This document shows positions 1 to 8,085 of a DNA stretch of 33,100 nt, in pieces. The translations under genes and the position numbers were made by a program. Source of the stretch: Firmicutes bacterium HGW-Firmicutes-7. Lineage in GTDB: Bacteria > Bacillota > Clostridia > Lachnospirales > Vallitaleaceae. The notes under the pieces were generated by a model. It made no database searches, was not told the DNA's origin, and was given only the letters and a program-made list of their open reading frames with translations. The DNA is taken from NCBI GenBank assembly GCA_002841375.1, contig PGZO01000035.1:1-33100 (forward strand). The letters run 5' to 3'. Each line of letters begins with the position of its first letter. Within the stretch, counting starts at the first letter, position 1.

Positions 1-90
1 CGAAAATAAACTTGATATGTGACGTCGAAACTTTCATGTTTCATTTTCATTCTAGTTGGTGAATATATTTCATGAAAGGTTTCCTACTGG
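1..90 (+). repeat. Structured intergenic repeat, copy A (cut by window edge)
   Basis: This is the right half of a repeat found again at 16261-16440 and 32952-33100, always in the same orientation. From ATAAACTTG to GGTTTC it is identical to the middle copy. It contains the GACGTC palindrome and both arms of the third inverted repeat (GAAACTTTCATG and CATGAAAGGTTTC). It ends at CTACTGG, only 19 bases after which lies the stop codon of the GH32 gene on the minus strand, so transcripts of that operon would run into it. The left half with the long hairpin lies outside the window. Its start matches the CGAAAATAAA subtype of the right-edge copy rather than the middle copy. Confidence 0.9.
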
Positions 91-109
91 ACAAGAAATT
101 TTAACTTAT

Positions 110-1570
110 CTATATATGAATCTCCCATTTTATTATTTCATTTATATTATATTTTTGATTGGTCTCAAATCTTATCCCCTGCGACTTGGTTGAGGGAAAT
201 ATTCTTGAAGTCATTGTATGGGTACCTCCATTTATAAATACTTCAATACTACATACATCAACAAAAATTCTAAGCTTTAATAGATCAAGTGTATTTTCAA
301 ATACGACGGTTCGTTGTCCTGATAAACCCACACCAGCATAATCTCGGTCCAAGGTCAAAGAGTTAGCCTTTTGATCATACGTTAATGTTGTATATTCTTT
401 TTCAAATACTCTTAAAAAGCATGAAAATATTAAGTCATCTATACGAGTCAAATCAAGCTCAATTTGCATTTCATAACATTTCCCATGTAAAAGTGGAAGC
501 GTTAACGCACCATCTATATACACATTATTATATTTTATTTGATGCTTACGATAAGCCTCAATTGCTTTAACTGGATTCGCTAATATTTTACTTTCTTTAT
601 AAGTCAATACTCTTGGAAGCGTCATAGCGCCAGCCCACCCATGGCCAAGATCATCTGTAGGCTTAGAGTCTTCCCACATATCCATCCAAGCGATTAAGAT
701 GATATCACCGTGCTTTGACATAACGGTTTGGGGTGCATAGAAATCAAAGCCACAGTCAATCTCATAGTAATCCTTTTTTTCAAATACTCCTGCTTTCATA
801 TCAGCTTCACCCAGCATAAATAGTGTGCTATGGAGGTTGTTAAAACGCTCCCCTTGACTTGGCATATGTTGGGGCGAGAGCATAAGCACATCTACATCCC
901 CGAGCGTAAAGAAATCTGGGCACTCCCACATTTTTCCTAGCGCCGCACACCCCTTAGAAAATACATTTAGATACGACCACTGCTTCAAATTTGATGATTT
1001 ATAACATAGTATTTGCCCTACACCTTCCTTGGACATAGATGCAACCAACATGTAGTAACTGCCCTCTCGCATTACTACCTTAGGATCTCTAAAATCTTTC
1101 TTTGATGCAAAATCAGGGACTTGATTTTGTCTAATAACCGGGTTATTTATGTATTTCACAAAATTAATTCCATCCTTAGAGCTGGCTAAGTTTTGAACCT
1201 GCAGCCCCTCCTCATGATGAATTTCATCTATGTTTCCTGTATAGAACAAGTACATTTCATCCCCTTGAATAAGTGCACTTCCAGAAAAGCAACCATCCTG
1301 ATCCCAAGGAGCGCTCGGTGCTAGTGCAACCTCTTGATATGTCCACTTGATTAAATCCAAGCTTTTCGCATGCCCCCAGTGCATCGGCCCCCACTTAGCG
1401 GTATAGGGATGAAATTGGTAAAATAAATGATAGTACCCTTCATAGAAAGAAAACCCATTTGGATCGTTAATCCATCCTACTTCTCCCATTAAATGGTATT
1501 TTAACCTAAAACTATTGTTTATTTCATTTTTATTTGCAGCTATCCAACTGTCAGCTTGTTGTTTCTTCAT
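110..1570 (-). CDS. GH32 beta-fructosidase / sucrose (6-phosphate) hydrolase
   Basis: A 486-residue glycoside hydrolase family 32 enzyme that cleaves fructose from sucrose, sucrose-6-phosphate or short fructans. The three family signatures are visible: WINDPNG with the nucleophile Asp36, FRDP with the transition-state stabiliser Asp162, and WECPDF with the acid/base Glu216. A five-bladed propeller is followed by a C-terminal beta-sandwich region. There is no signal peptide, so it acts in the cytoplasm. The start has a GGAGG site 7 bases upstream. It is the last gene of an operon behind two ABC permeases and a binding protein. Because import is by ABC transporter and not PTS, the substrate is probably an unphosphorylated fructoside (sucrose or fructo-oligosaccharide), although the sequence also resembles sucrose-6-phosphate hydrolases. 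Family is certain; exact substrate is inferred. Confidence 0.93.
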   Translation of the reverse strand: MKKQQADSWIAANKNEINNSFRLKYHLMGEVGWINDPNGFSFYEGYYHLFYQFHPYTAKWGPMHWGHAKSLDLIKWTYQEVALAPSAPWDQDGCFSGSALIQGDEMYLFYTGNIDEIHHEEGLQVQNLASSKDGINFVKYINNPVIRQNQVPDFASKKDFRDPKVVMREGSYYMLVASMSKEGVGQILCYKSSNLKQWSYLNVFSKGCAALGKMWECPDFFTLGDVDVLMLSPQHMPSQGERFNNLHSTLFMLGEADMKAGVFEKKDYYEIDCGFDFYAPQTVMSKHGDIILIAWMDMWEDSKPTDDLGHGWAGAMTLPRVLTYKESKILANPVKAIEAYRKHQIKYNNVYIDGALTLPLLHGKCYEMQIELDLTRIDDLIFSCFLRVFEKEYTTLTYDQKANSLTLDRDYAGVGLSGQRTVVFENTLDLLKLRIFVDVCSIEVFINGGTHTMTSRIFPSTKSQGIRFETNQKYNINEIIKWEIHI

Positions 1571-1592
1571 TTATGCCTCCTACGTAAGTAGA

Positions 1593-2423
1593 TTATTTGT
1601 TCGCACCTGCTGTAATGCCTTTAATAATGTGCTTTTGTGCAAAGAAATAAAAGGCGAGTACGGGAATGATTGATAGCAATACTACTGGCATATATAAGTC
1701 CCATCTTATAGAATATGTTTTAGATAGGTTCTGCATTGCTAGCGGTATGGTTTGAATATCTTGTAGGATAAGGTACGGTAATAAGAAGTCGTTCCATATC
1801 CAAATAACATTCAGCACTGCTGCTGTAATGATAATCGGCTTTAACAAAGGTAAAATGATTAATATAAATAACTGGATACTATTACACCCATCTAAATATC
1901 CTGCTTCTTCAAGAGAAATAGGAATTCCTTTAATAAAACCGTGGAATAAAAAGGTAGATAAGCTCACGCCAAAGCCTGCATACATAAAGATTAATCCGCC
2001 TACATTGTCAAATCCTAGAAAAGACATAAACTTTACCAATGGAAACATCAAGGATTGGAAAGGTATTAACATCGACGCAATTAAAAAAAAGAAAAGTACT
2101 GTTGATGTTTTTGTTTTAACCCGTACCAATACCCAGGCTGCCATTGCAGAAATTATTATAATTATTGATACAGAGGTCACTGTAATCAGTAAGGATACAA
2201 AAAAAGCTTGGGTGAAATTAACCGTCTTATACCCTTCAATAATATATTTAGGCGTCCATACAGAAGGCAACTTAATGGTTTCAGTCAAAATATCATTAAG
2301 ATTAGCATCTAATTCTGGTTTGAAGGAATTAACAAAAATAAAATATAGTGGTGATGCAAAGATCAATGCTAATAAAGAAGTAACTACAAAAATAATAAAT
2401 AATTTTATTTTTTTTCTATTCAT
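1593..2423 (-). CDS. ABC sugar permease, MalG type (CUT1)
   Basis: A 276-residue inner-membrane permease of the carbohydrate uptake 1 family. About six hydrophobic segments are visible, beginning with one near residues 8-30. The cytoplasmic EAA loop, which docks the ATPase, reads EEAGYLDGCNSIQLFILIILP near residues 172-192. The protein ends in the KGITAGANK tail typical of MalG-type subunits. Its ATG overlaps the TAA stop of the upstream permease (TAATG), which indicates translational coupling and a heterodimeric channel. It works with the binding protein at 3386-4765 to import a fructoside for the GH32 enzyme encoded just downstream. Confidence 0.95.
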   Translation of the reverse strand: MNRKKIKLFIIFVVTSLLALIFASPLYFIFVNSFKPELDANLNDILTETIKLPSVWTPKYIIEGYKTVNFTQAFFVSLLITVTSVSIIIIISAMAAWVLVRVKTKTSTVLFFFLIASMLIPFQSLMFPLVKFMSFLGFDNVGGLIFMYAGFGVSLSTFLFHGFIKGIPISLEEAGYLDGCNSIQLFILIILPLLKPIIITAAVLNVIWIWNDFLLPYLILQDIQTIPLAMQNLSKTYSIRWDLYMPVVLLSIIPVLAFYFFAQKHIIKGITAGANK

Positions 2424-3289
2424 TAGGATTCAATCTCCTTCTTTTTACTGTAATAAACCTGAACCAGTGTAACAGCAGCGATCATTAAAAAGAATATTAT
2501 GGACTGGGCTTGAGCTAGGCCATAACGACCGTACTCTTGACCTGTCTTAAAAATATGTAGCGCAAGTAGTTCAGTCGTTCTACCTGGTTCGCCTCTTGTT
2601 AATGAAAGATTGGCATCAAGTAATTTAAAGGAATTGGATAACGTTAAGAAAATCGTTACAGTAAATGCTTGCGTAACTAAAGGCATAATAATATGCTTAA
2701 GCTTTGTAAAAAATTTTGCTCCATCCACATCCGCTGCTTCAAGCAATTCTTCTGGAATGTTTTGAATAGCAGCTATATAAATAATCATCATATATCCCGC
2801 CATTTGCCAAGTAGCTACAATAACAAGTGCCCAAAATGCTTTCTTTTCATCTTGAAGCCAGTATCTAAAACCTTCCATAAACGTGGCATTATAAAGCATC
2901 TTATCAAAGACTACATCAAACACAAACTTCCAAATGTAACCTAAAATCAAGCCTCCAATCACATTTGGCAAAAAGAAGGTTGTTCTAAAAAAATTGCTCC
3001 CCTTAAAACCTCTTGTAACCAATAAGGCTAAAGAAAACGCTAAGATATTAACTAAAATAACATTACAAATTGTAAATAAAAGTGTTAGCCTTAGTGAGTA
3101 TAAAAATTCAGCACCTGTTAGTGCAATCTTATAATTTTCAAGACCAACCCACCAATCCGCAACATATGCACCTTTCCAGTCAGTAAAAGAATATACAATT
3201 CCCATGATAAAAGGCACAATCACTACTAATATATAAGCTATTAAGGCTGGTGCAATAAAAAAGGGGAATGACTTTCGTAAATGTTTCAT
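2423..3289 (-). CDS. ABC sugar permease, MalF type (CUT1)
   Basis: A 288-residue membrane permease with about six transmembrane segments, the first near residues 10-33. The EAA docking loop is at EELLEAADVDGAKFFTKLKH (about residues 180-199). It pairs with the MalG-type subunit encoded immediately downstream, with which it shares one base at the stop/start junction. An AGGAGG site precedes the ATG. Upstream is a 96-base gap with a strong hairpin that separates it from the binding-protein gene. Sugar specificity cannot be read from the permease; the GH32 neighbour suggests a fructose-containing saccharide. Confidence 0.95.
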   Translation of the reverse strand: MKHLRKSFPFFIAPALIAYILVVIVPFIMGIVYSFTDWKGAYVADWWVGLENYKIALTGAEFLYSLRLTLLFTICNVILVNILAFSLALLVTRGFKGSNFFRTTFFLPNVIGGLILGYIWKFVFDVVFDKMLYNATFMEGFRYWLQDEKKAFWALVIVATWQMAGYMMIIYIAAIQNIPEELLEAADVDGAKFFTKLKHIIMPLVTQAFTVTIFLTLSNSFKLLDANLSLTRGEPGRTTELLALHIFKTGQEYGRYGLAQAQSIIFFLMIAAVTLVQVYYSKKKEIES

Positions 3290-3311
3290 AGGTCGCCTCC
3301 TATTATTGTGC

Positions 3312-3346
3312 CATTAAGGCTATAGGCAGCGCCTATAACCTTAATG
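3312..3346 (-). terminator. Intercistronic hairpin between binding protein and permeases
   Basis: A 16-base arm at 3312-3327 pairs with 3331-3346 around a 3-base loop, with one wobble. It lies between the binding-protein gene and the two permease genes. Such hairpins commonly cause partial termination or stabilise the upstream mRNA, so the binding protein is made in excess over the membrane subunits. There is no strong U-run after it in the transcribed direction, so complete termination is unlikely. Confidence 0.7.
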
Positions 3347-3385
3347 ATAAAAATGTTAATATGAAATATCCCTTATTTATTATTC

Positions 3386-4765
3386 TTACCTTAATTCTTC
3401 CCACTTAGCTTTTGCATGTTCAATCGCTGCATCAAAATCTTCTTGTTTACCAGATGTTAAATATGCACCTTGAAGCTTTTTCCCAAATTCGTTCTGAGAC
3501 CAACCTCCAGGCATAGCCATAAATACTCCATCAAGAGCTTTACCACGATTAACATAATCAAGAACCGATGAACCAAGGGAATACATGGAGGCCAAATCAG
3601 CTTCTTCAAAACCTTTCACTGCTGGTATAAAGTTAAATTTATTTACCACATAATCTTTACCAACTTCACTTGTATACATCCATTCAATAAAAGCTTTTGC
3701 TTCTGTTATCAATTCCTCCGATACTTTTGCATTAATTGCCCAATAATTAGGTGCAAATACCGGCATAGCGTCTGGACGATTTTCTGGAATTGTCACGCCG
3801 CTTGCAGTAGTTGGTACTTTTAATGGTATGAATGCTAATCTAGTTGCTTTTTCCACATTAACATCATTAATAGATCCATATGCCCAATTGCCTTGTTGAA
3901 TAAAGAATACTTCTCCACCACCAAATTTAATTTTTACTTGTTCATCATAGTCATGTTGTAATAAATCATTGCTAAAGCCTTCTTTTGAAAAGCCTATTTG
4001 CAAATCTAAAAGCTCCTTATATTGATTTGCGTAAGTAAAATCTATTGTCTTCGCTTCTAGCGCCTTCCCTTGCGTACCAAATTCATAAACAAAAGGTATA
4101 TTAACAAGGTGATCCCCATAAACCCAAGCTGCTTTTCCTGGGAATCCAATTACGCTATTAACATTCTTAAGTTCTCCTGCTTTTTTAGCATTGTTGATTA
4201 CAGACCATTTTCCTGTAACTGCTTCGCCTTTAATCCAAGCATCTACAGCAACAACAAATTCTCTAAAATCTTCAAAAGACCCATCTCGCAAGCTTTCAAT
4301 ATCTGCAGCTGTAAGACCTAGTTCCGTTAACATTTGCTTATCATATACAAAGCCATAGCCTTCAATATTGTATGGAATTCCATACAACTTACCATCTTTA
4401 GTAATGCCACCTTGGCCAAAAGCTACTTGATCTGCAAAAGACCAATCCGTTAAATCCGCAACGAAATCTCCTCCCATCCATTCATTTAATTCTCTCTGAC
4501 CTTGAATGGAATATACGGTTGGCATATCTTTTTTGTTCATTTCTGCTCTAAGAGGACCCATATGATCATCAGAGGCTCTGTTTGAAATTACTTTTACAGT
4601 CTTTCCTGTTTCTTCTTCATAGATTTTAGTTAATGCCTCTAATGCCTCTGCCATTTCACCTTTTGATTGCCATATGTAAACATCGTATTCTGGCTTTTTG
4701 TTACAACCTATAAAAAGCGTTGTTACAATTGTTACAATAAGAATCGTGCTAATTAATTTCTTCAT
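3386..4765 (-). CDS. ABC sugar-binding lipoprotein (CUT1, family 1 SBP)
   Basis: A 459-residue extracellular solute-binding protein. The N-terminus has a lipoprotein signal peptide with lipobox LFIGC, so Cys21 is the predicted lipidated residue that anchors it to the outer face of the membrane. The body resembles extracellular solute-binding protein family 1, with a late tryptophan-rich segment (EWMYTSEVGKDY and MPGGWSQ). It is the first gene of the operon ending in the GH32 enzyme and has a GGAGGGAAAGAA site before the ATG. It should capture sucrose or fructo-oligosaccharides. No ATPase gene is present in this operon, so a shared MsmX-type ATPase encoded elsewhere is expected. Confidence 0.93.
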   Translation of the reverse strand: MKKLISTILIVTIVTTLFIGCNKKPEYDVYIWQSKGEMAEALEALTKIYEEETGKTVKVISNRASDDHMGPLRAEMNKKDMPTVYSIQGQRELNEWMGGDFVADLTDWSFADQVAFGQGGITKDGKLYGIPYNIEGYGFVYDKQMLTELGLTAADIESLRDGSFEDFREFVVAVDAWIKGEAVTGKWSVINNAKKAGELKNVNSVIGFPGKAAWVYGDHLVNIPFVYEFGTQGKALEAKTIDFTYANQYKELLDLQIGFSKEGFSNDLLQHDYDEQVKIKFGGGEVFFIQQGNWAYGSINDVNVEKATRLAFIPLKVPTTASGVTIPENRPDAMPVFAPNYWAINAKVSEELITEAKAFIEWMYTSEVGKDYVVNKFNFIPAVKGFEEADLASMYSLGSSVLDYVNRGKALDGVFMAMPGGWSQNEFGKKLQGAYLTSGKQEDFDAAIEHAKAKWEELR

Positions 4766-4794
4766 TTCTTTCCCTCCATCAATATGATTGTTAA

Positions 4795-4844
4795 TGTAAA
4801 GCTTTTCATAGACAAATCATAGTACTATTTTAACAAAATGTCAA
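4795..4844 (-). promoter_or_regulatory. Promoter and LacI-type operator of the fructoside operon
   Basis: On the minus strand a -35 TTGACA (4839-4844) is followed after exactly 17 bases by a -10 TATGAT (4816-4821). The sequence TATGAAAAGCTTTACA (complement of 4795-4810) starts a few bases after the -10. Its first half equals the half-site of the perfect palindrome in front of the divergent lacI gene. Binding here would block transcription initiation, consistent with repression by that regulator. Confidence 0.72.
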
Positions 4845-4904
4845 TACATTATTTAATATTTTTATGAAAATATACCCACTAATGAGCATAACTACTTTAT
4901 GATA

Positions 4905-4962
4905 TTGACAATAAGTGACGTTTTATGTATTATTAGTAGTAGTGTTTATGAAAATTTTCATA
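4905..4962 (+). promoter_or_regulatory. lacI promoter with perfect 16-bp palindromic operator
   Basis: TTGACA at 4905-4910, a 17-base spacer, then TATTAT at 4928-4933. Downstream at 4947-4962 is TATGAAAATTTTCATA, a perfect palindrome just before the ribosome binding site. A further half-site (TATGAAAATA) occurs at about 4863. The layout fits autoregulation of the LacI protein and shared control of the divergent transporter operon. Confidence 0.72.
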
Positions 4963-4979
4963 GAAAGAAGTGATTGCAT

Positions 4980-6008
4980 TTGAATATTAAAGAGGTAGCA
5001 CGAAGAGCAGGCGTTTCTATTGCCACAGTATCACGAGTCATAAATAATACAACTCCTGTAAGTGAGAATGTTAGAAAAAGGGTTGAAGAGATTATTAATG
5101 AAACTGGTTATAGGCCCAACTCTTTAGCTAAAGAATTACAAAACCATAAAACAAATACAATTGGTGTTATTATTTCGGTGGCCGTTTTAGATGTTACCTC
5201 CCTTGGTACGACGATTAATGCCATTACGGATGTTCTTAAAGCCAAGGGCTATAGCATCATGCTAGCCAATAGTAGATTTGATTCCAAAGAAGAATTAGAT
5301 TATTTTAAAATTTTCCAAGAGAAACGAGTAGACGGTATCCTTTATTTTGCTGTCAATTTTACCGAGGAACATTATTGGTTCTTAAAGAAGTATCCCATTC
5401 CAATTGTAATGATTGGACAAGAAAACGAATTACTAGATTTTCCTTGTGTGCTACATGATAATTATTATGCAGCAAAACTTGCTACGGAATACTTAATTCA
5501 AATGGGTCACAAAAAAATTGGTTACATCGGAATTCCTGAGTATGATGCTGCCGCAGGAAAAGAACGACGTAAAGGCTTTGAAGTAGCTATGCGGTTGAAT
5601 AATATTGAGATTAATCCTCATTACCTAGCTGAGGGAAACTTTTCGATTGAAAGCGGTTATGCTAGCATGAAACACATCCTTGTTCAATCCGTCGTTAAAC
5701 CTACTGCTGTATTTGCAGCTACCGACTTTATGGCACTAGGCGCTATGCACTATCTTACAGAAAAAGGTTACACTGTGCCAGAGGATATGTCGATCATAGG
5801 TTTCGACGATGTAGATGTCGCACCTTATCTAAATCCACCTTTAACAACGATTCATTCGGATAATCATGCTGTAGGTAGACAAGCTGCTACGCTTTTACTT
5901 CAGATTTTGGAAGAGGGTGGCCCGGGTATTAAGAAATTTGTGGCAAACTATGAGTTGATAGAGCGTAAGAGTGTTAAAAATCTAATTATTGACAATTGTA
6001 CAAAATAA
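4980..6008 (+). CDS. LacI-family regulator of the fructoside operon
   Basis: A 342-residue repressor with an N-terminal helix-turn-helix (residues 3-22, IKEVARRAGVSIATVSRVIN), a hinge helix region near residues 45-58, and a periplasmic-binding-protein-like sensor domain ending in IGFDDVDVAPYLNPPLTTI. I chose the TTG at 4980 as the start: it gives the canonical MNIKEVARRAG beginning and sits 9 bases after AAGAAG. An earlier in-frame TTG at 4974 is too close to the binding site. It is divergent from the fructoside transporter operon and most likely represses it until a fructose-containing inducer or its phosphate binds. Effector identity is inferred from context only. Confidence 0.92.
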   Translation: MNIKEVARRAGVSIATVSRVINNTTPVSENVRKRVEEIINETGYRPNSLAKELQNHKTNTIGVIISVAVLDVTSLGTTINAITDVLKAKGYSIMLANSRFDSKEELDYFKIFQEKRVDGILYFAVNFTEEHYWFLKKYPIPIVMIGQENELLDFPCVLHDNYYAAKLATEYLIQMGHKKIGYIGIPEYDAAAGKERRKGFEVAMRLNNIEINPHYLAEGNFSIESGYASMKHILVQSVVKPTAVFAATDFMALGAMHYLTEKGYTVPEDMSIIGFDDVDVAPYLNPPLTTIHSDNHAVGRQAATLLLQILEEGGPGIKKFVANYELIERKSVKNLIIDNCTK

Positions 6009-6024
6009 TTCTTTGAAATAGCAA

Positions 6025-6057
6025 AAAAATCAGCGGGCGCATAGCCTGCTGATTTTT
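6025..6057. terminator. Bidirectional intrinsic terminator between lacI and rbsB
   Basis: The arms 6025-6038 (AAAAATCAGCGGGC) and 6044-6057 (GCCTGCTGATTTTT) form a 14-bp stem with one wobble and a 5-base loop. T-runs follow on both strands, so it can end the rightward lacI transcript and the leftward rbs operon. Confidence 0.9.
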
Positions 6058-6088
6058 CTGGGGGGATTCTATGAAACGTAACAACTAG

Positions 6089-7084
6089 TTATTCTTTTGT
6101 TACTAAGGAATTTACATTTTCTTGTGTTACAAGGCTATTATCAAGAACAACAGATGCTTCTACAGATTTACCTTCTAGATAATCAAATGCTGTGTTTAAG
6201 ATAGCTTTTCCTAGGAAGAATGGTGGTTCAGCTATTGTTGCTTCAACTTTCCCAGCCTTCATTACTTCAAGTGTATCATCAATTGCATCGCAACCGATCA
6301 TCGTAATCTCCTCTAATCTACCTGCTGCTTCTATTGCTTCTAAGGCACCTAATAACATTTCATCATTTGCAGCGTATAGACCATCAATTTCTTTGTTTGC
6401 TTGTAAAATATTTTCCATAACACTCATTGCTTTAGCTCTATCAAAATCTGCAACTTGAGTTGCTACGATTTCCATGCCTGGGTTTGCTGAGATAATTTCA
6501 TTAAAACCAGCGGATCTGTTTTGCGCAACATTTGTACCCATTATACCTTGTAGCTCAACAATTTTACCTTTTCCACCTAACGTATCAACTAGGTATTGCC
6601 CTGCGATTTTACCAGATTTAATTGCATCATATCCGATATGTGCTATAACAACGCCTCCATTTGCTTGACGATCCATAGTAAATACAGGGATATTGGCTTC
6701 ATTGCAAGCTTCTACAGCTGCTACAATTGCATCTGAGTCACACGTATCGATGATAATTGCATCTGGTCTTTTAGTGATAAGGTTTTCAATGTCTTTCATT
6801 TGAATTGCTGGGTCATCTTGTGCATCCGTAATAAAAAGTTGGATTCCTAGATCGTCAGCTGCTTTTTGCACGCCATCTTTTACATCTACAAAAAATGGAT
6901 TTGTTTGTGTATTCATTGAAAGACCAATTACATAACCTTCTTTTGTATCATCTGGTGTTTGGGTTGCTTCATTTCCTACTGGATCTGCTGTCTTTTCAGT
7001 GCTTGTACCTCCGCAACCAGTAAAAAATACGGATGCAACAAATGTCATTGTTAATAGAGTTGCCATTAATTTCATTTTTTTCAT
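6089..7084 (-). CDS. rbsB: Ribose/pentose ABC substrate-binding lipoprotein
   Basis: A 331-residue periplasmic-binding-protein-like lipoprotein. The signal peptide ends in the lipobox FFTGC. The mature protein has the type 1 sugar-binding fold typical of RbsB: GLSMNTQTNPFFVDVKDG near the start, GIMGTNVAQNRSAGF in the middle and AANDEMLLGALEA later. I chose the ATG at 7084 because AAGGATGG lies 8 bases upstream; an in-frame ATG four codons earlier overlaps that site. It is the last gene of the deoC-rbsKDACB operon and is followed by a strong terminator. D-ribose is the probable ligand, and deoxyribose is possible given deoC in the same operon. Confidence 0.92.
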   Translation of the reverse strand: MKKMKLMATLLTMTFVASVFFTGCGGTSTEKTADPVGNEATQTPDDTKEGYVIGLSMNTQTNPFFVDVKDGVQKAADDLGIQLFITDAQDDPAIQMKDIENLITKRPDAIIIDTCDSDAIVAAVEACNEANIPVFTMDRQANGGVVIAHIGYDAIKSGKIAGQYLVDTLGGKGKIVELQGIMGTNVAQNRSAGFNEIISANPGMEIVATQVADFDRAKAMSVMENILQANKEIDGLYAANDEMLLGALEAIEAAGRLEEITMIGCDAIDDTLEVMKAGKVEATIAEPPFFLGKAILNTAFDYLEGKSVEASVVLDNSLVTQENVNSLVTKE

Positions 7085-7122
7085 AATAGATACCATCCTT
7101 TTTTATTTTCTCTTGTTGAGAT

Positions 7123-8085
7123 TTATTGTTCTGCTTTCGCAGATAAATCTTTTACTTTTTTGTCAACTAATACTGCAATTAGAATAACTGCACCTTTCAC
7201 AATGTTAGTTGCATGTGGATTAACATTCATTAGGGTTAAGATATTGTCGATAATCCCCATAATCATCGCACCAACTACTGTTGGCAAAACAAAACCAGTT
7301 CCGCCACTTAAGCTTGTTCCACCTAAGATTACAGCTGCTATGGCATCCATTTCAATGCCTCCACCGCTTGTTGATTGTGCTGATCCCAGCCTTGCAGTTA
7401 ATACAATTGCTGCTACTCCACATAAAAAACCGTTAATGACATATACCATCCATTCTGTTTTCTTAATCGCAATCCCAGATAAACGAGCCGCTTCTTTATT
7501 CCCACCAAAAGCATATACGCTACGTCCAAAAGCAGTTTGCGTTAATATGTAATGTGCTAAAATGAATAATAGCGTTAGAAGAATAATTGGAAAAGGAATT
7601 CCTAATATATTGCCTTTTCCAATGAATTTATACGAATCTATTTTAACAGGAATCGGAGAGCCTTTTGTATACACTAGTACACATCCTCTTAGCAAGGTCA
7701 TCATCCCTAAGGTTGCAATAAAAGGTGGAATTTCGCATTTTGCTACAAAAAATCCATTTACCGCTCCACACAAAATACCAATTCCAATTGCTGTCAAAAC
7801 TGCCAGTATGGGGCTTCCTGTTGTCGCAAGTACGCCTGCAGACATTACGCCTGAGAGTCCTACAATAGAACCTACTGACAAATCGATTCCACCCGTTAAT
7901 ATAACGAAGGTCATCCCACATGCCACAATGCCTGCTACAGCAATCTGTTTAAATACGTTAAATAAATTTGATGCACTTAAAAAGTCAGGTGATAAAAATG
8001 CTGCAAACACGCATATGGTGAGTAGAATTAATACTGATCTATATATATTCACTTGAAAGATCAATTTTTTCTTTATGCTATTCAT
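7123..8085 (-). CDS. rbsC: Ribose/pentose ABC permease
   Basis: A 320-residue permease of the CUT2 (RbsC/AraH) family with 8-10 hydrophobic segments. Family signatures visible are ILTGGIDLSVGSIVG near residue 60-70 and the downstream YAFGGNKEAARLSGI and AAVILGGTSLSGG segments. I chose the ATG at 8085, which has GGAGG upstream and overlaps the end of rbsA by 8 bases (ATGAATAG). It forms a homodimeric channel with the RbsA ATPase and receives sugar from RbsB. An in-frame ATG eight codons earlier contains the ribosome binding site and is unlikely to be used. Confidence 0.93.
   Translation of the reverse strand: MNSIKKKLIFQVNIYRSVLILLTICVFAAFLSPDFLSASNLFNVFKQIAVAGIVACGMTFVILTGGIDLSVGSIVGLSGVMSAGVLATTGSPILAVLTAIGIGILCGAVNGFFVAKCEIPPFIATLGMMTLLRGCVLVYTKGSPIPVKIDSYKFIGKGNILGIPFPIILLTLLFILAHYILTQTAFGRSVYAFGGNKEAARLSGIAIKKTEWMVYVINGFLCGVAAIVLTARLGSAQSTSGGGIEMDAIAAVILGGTSLSGGTGFVLPTVVGAMIMGIIDNILTLMNVNPHATNIVKGAVILIAVLVDKKVKDLSAKAEQ

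Noticed and set aside
1828-2472. A 214-codon open frame on the plus strand over the permease genes.
   Set aside because: It lies wholly antisense to two well-supported permeases, lacks a ribosome binding site and has the biased composition of a shadow frame.
7643-7921. A 92-codon minus-strand frame inside rbsC.
   Set aside because: It is an out-of-frame shadow of the permease with atypical Cys/Arg/Trp-rich composition and no ribosome binding site.
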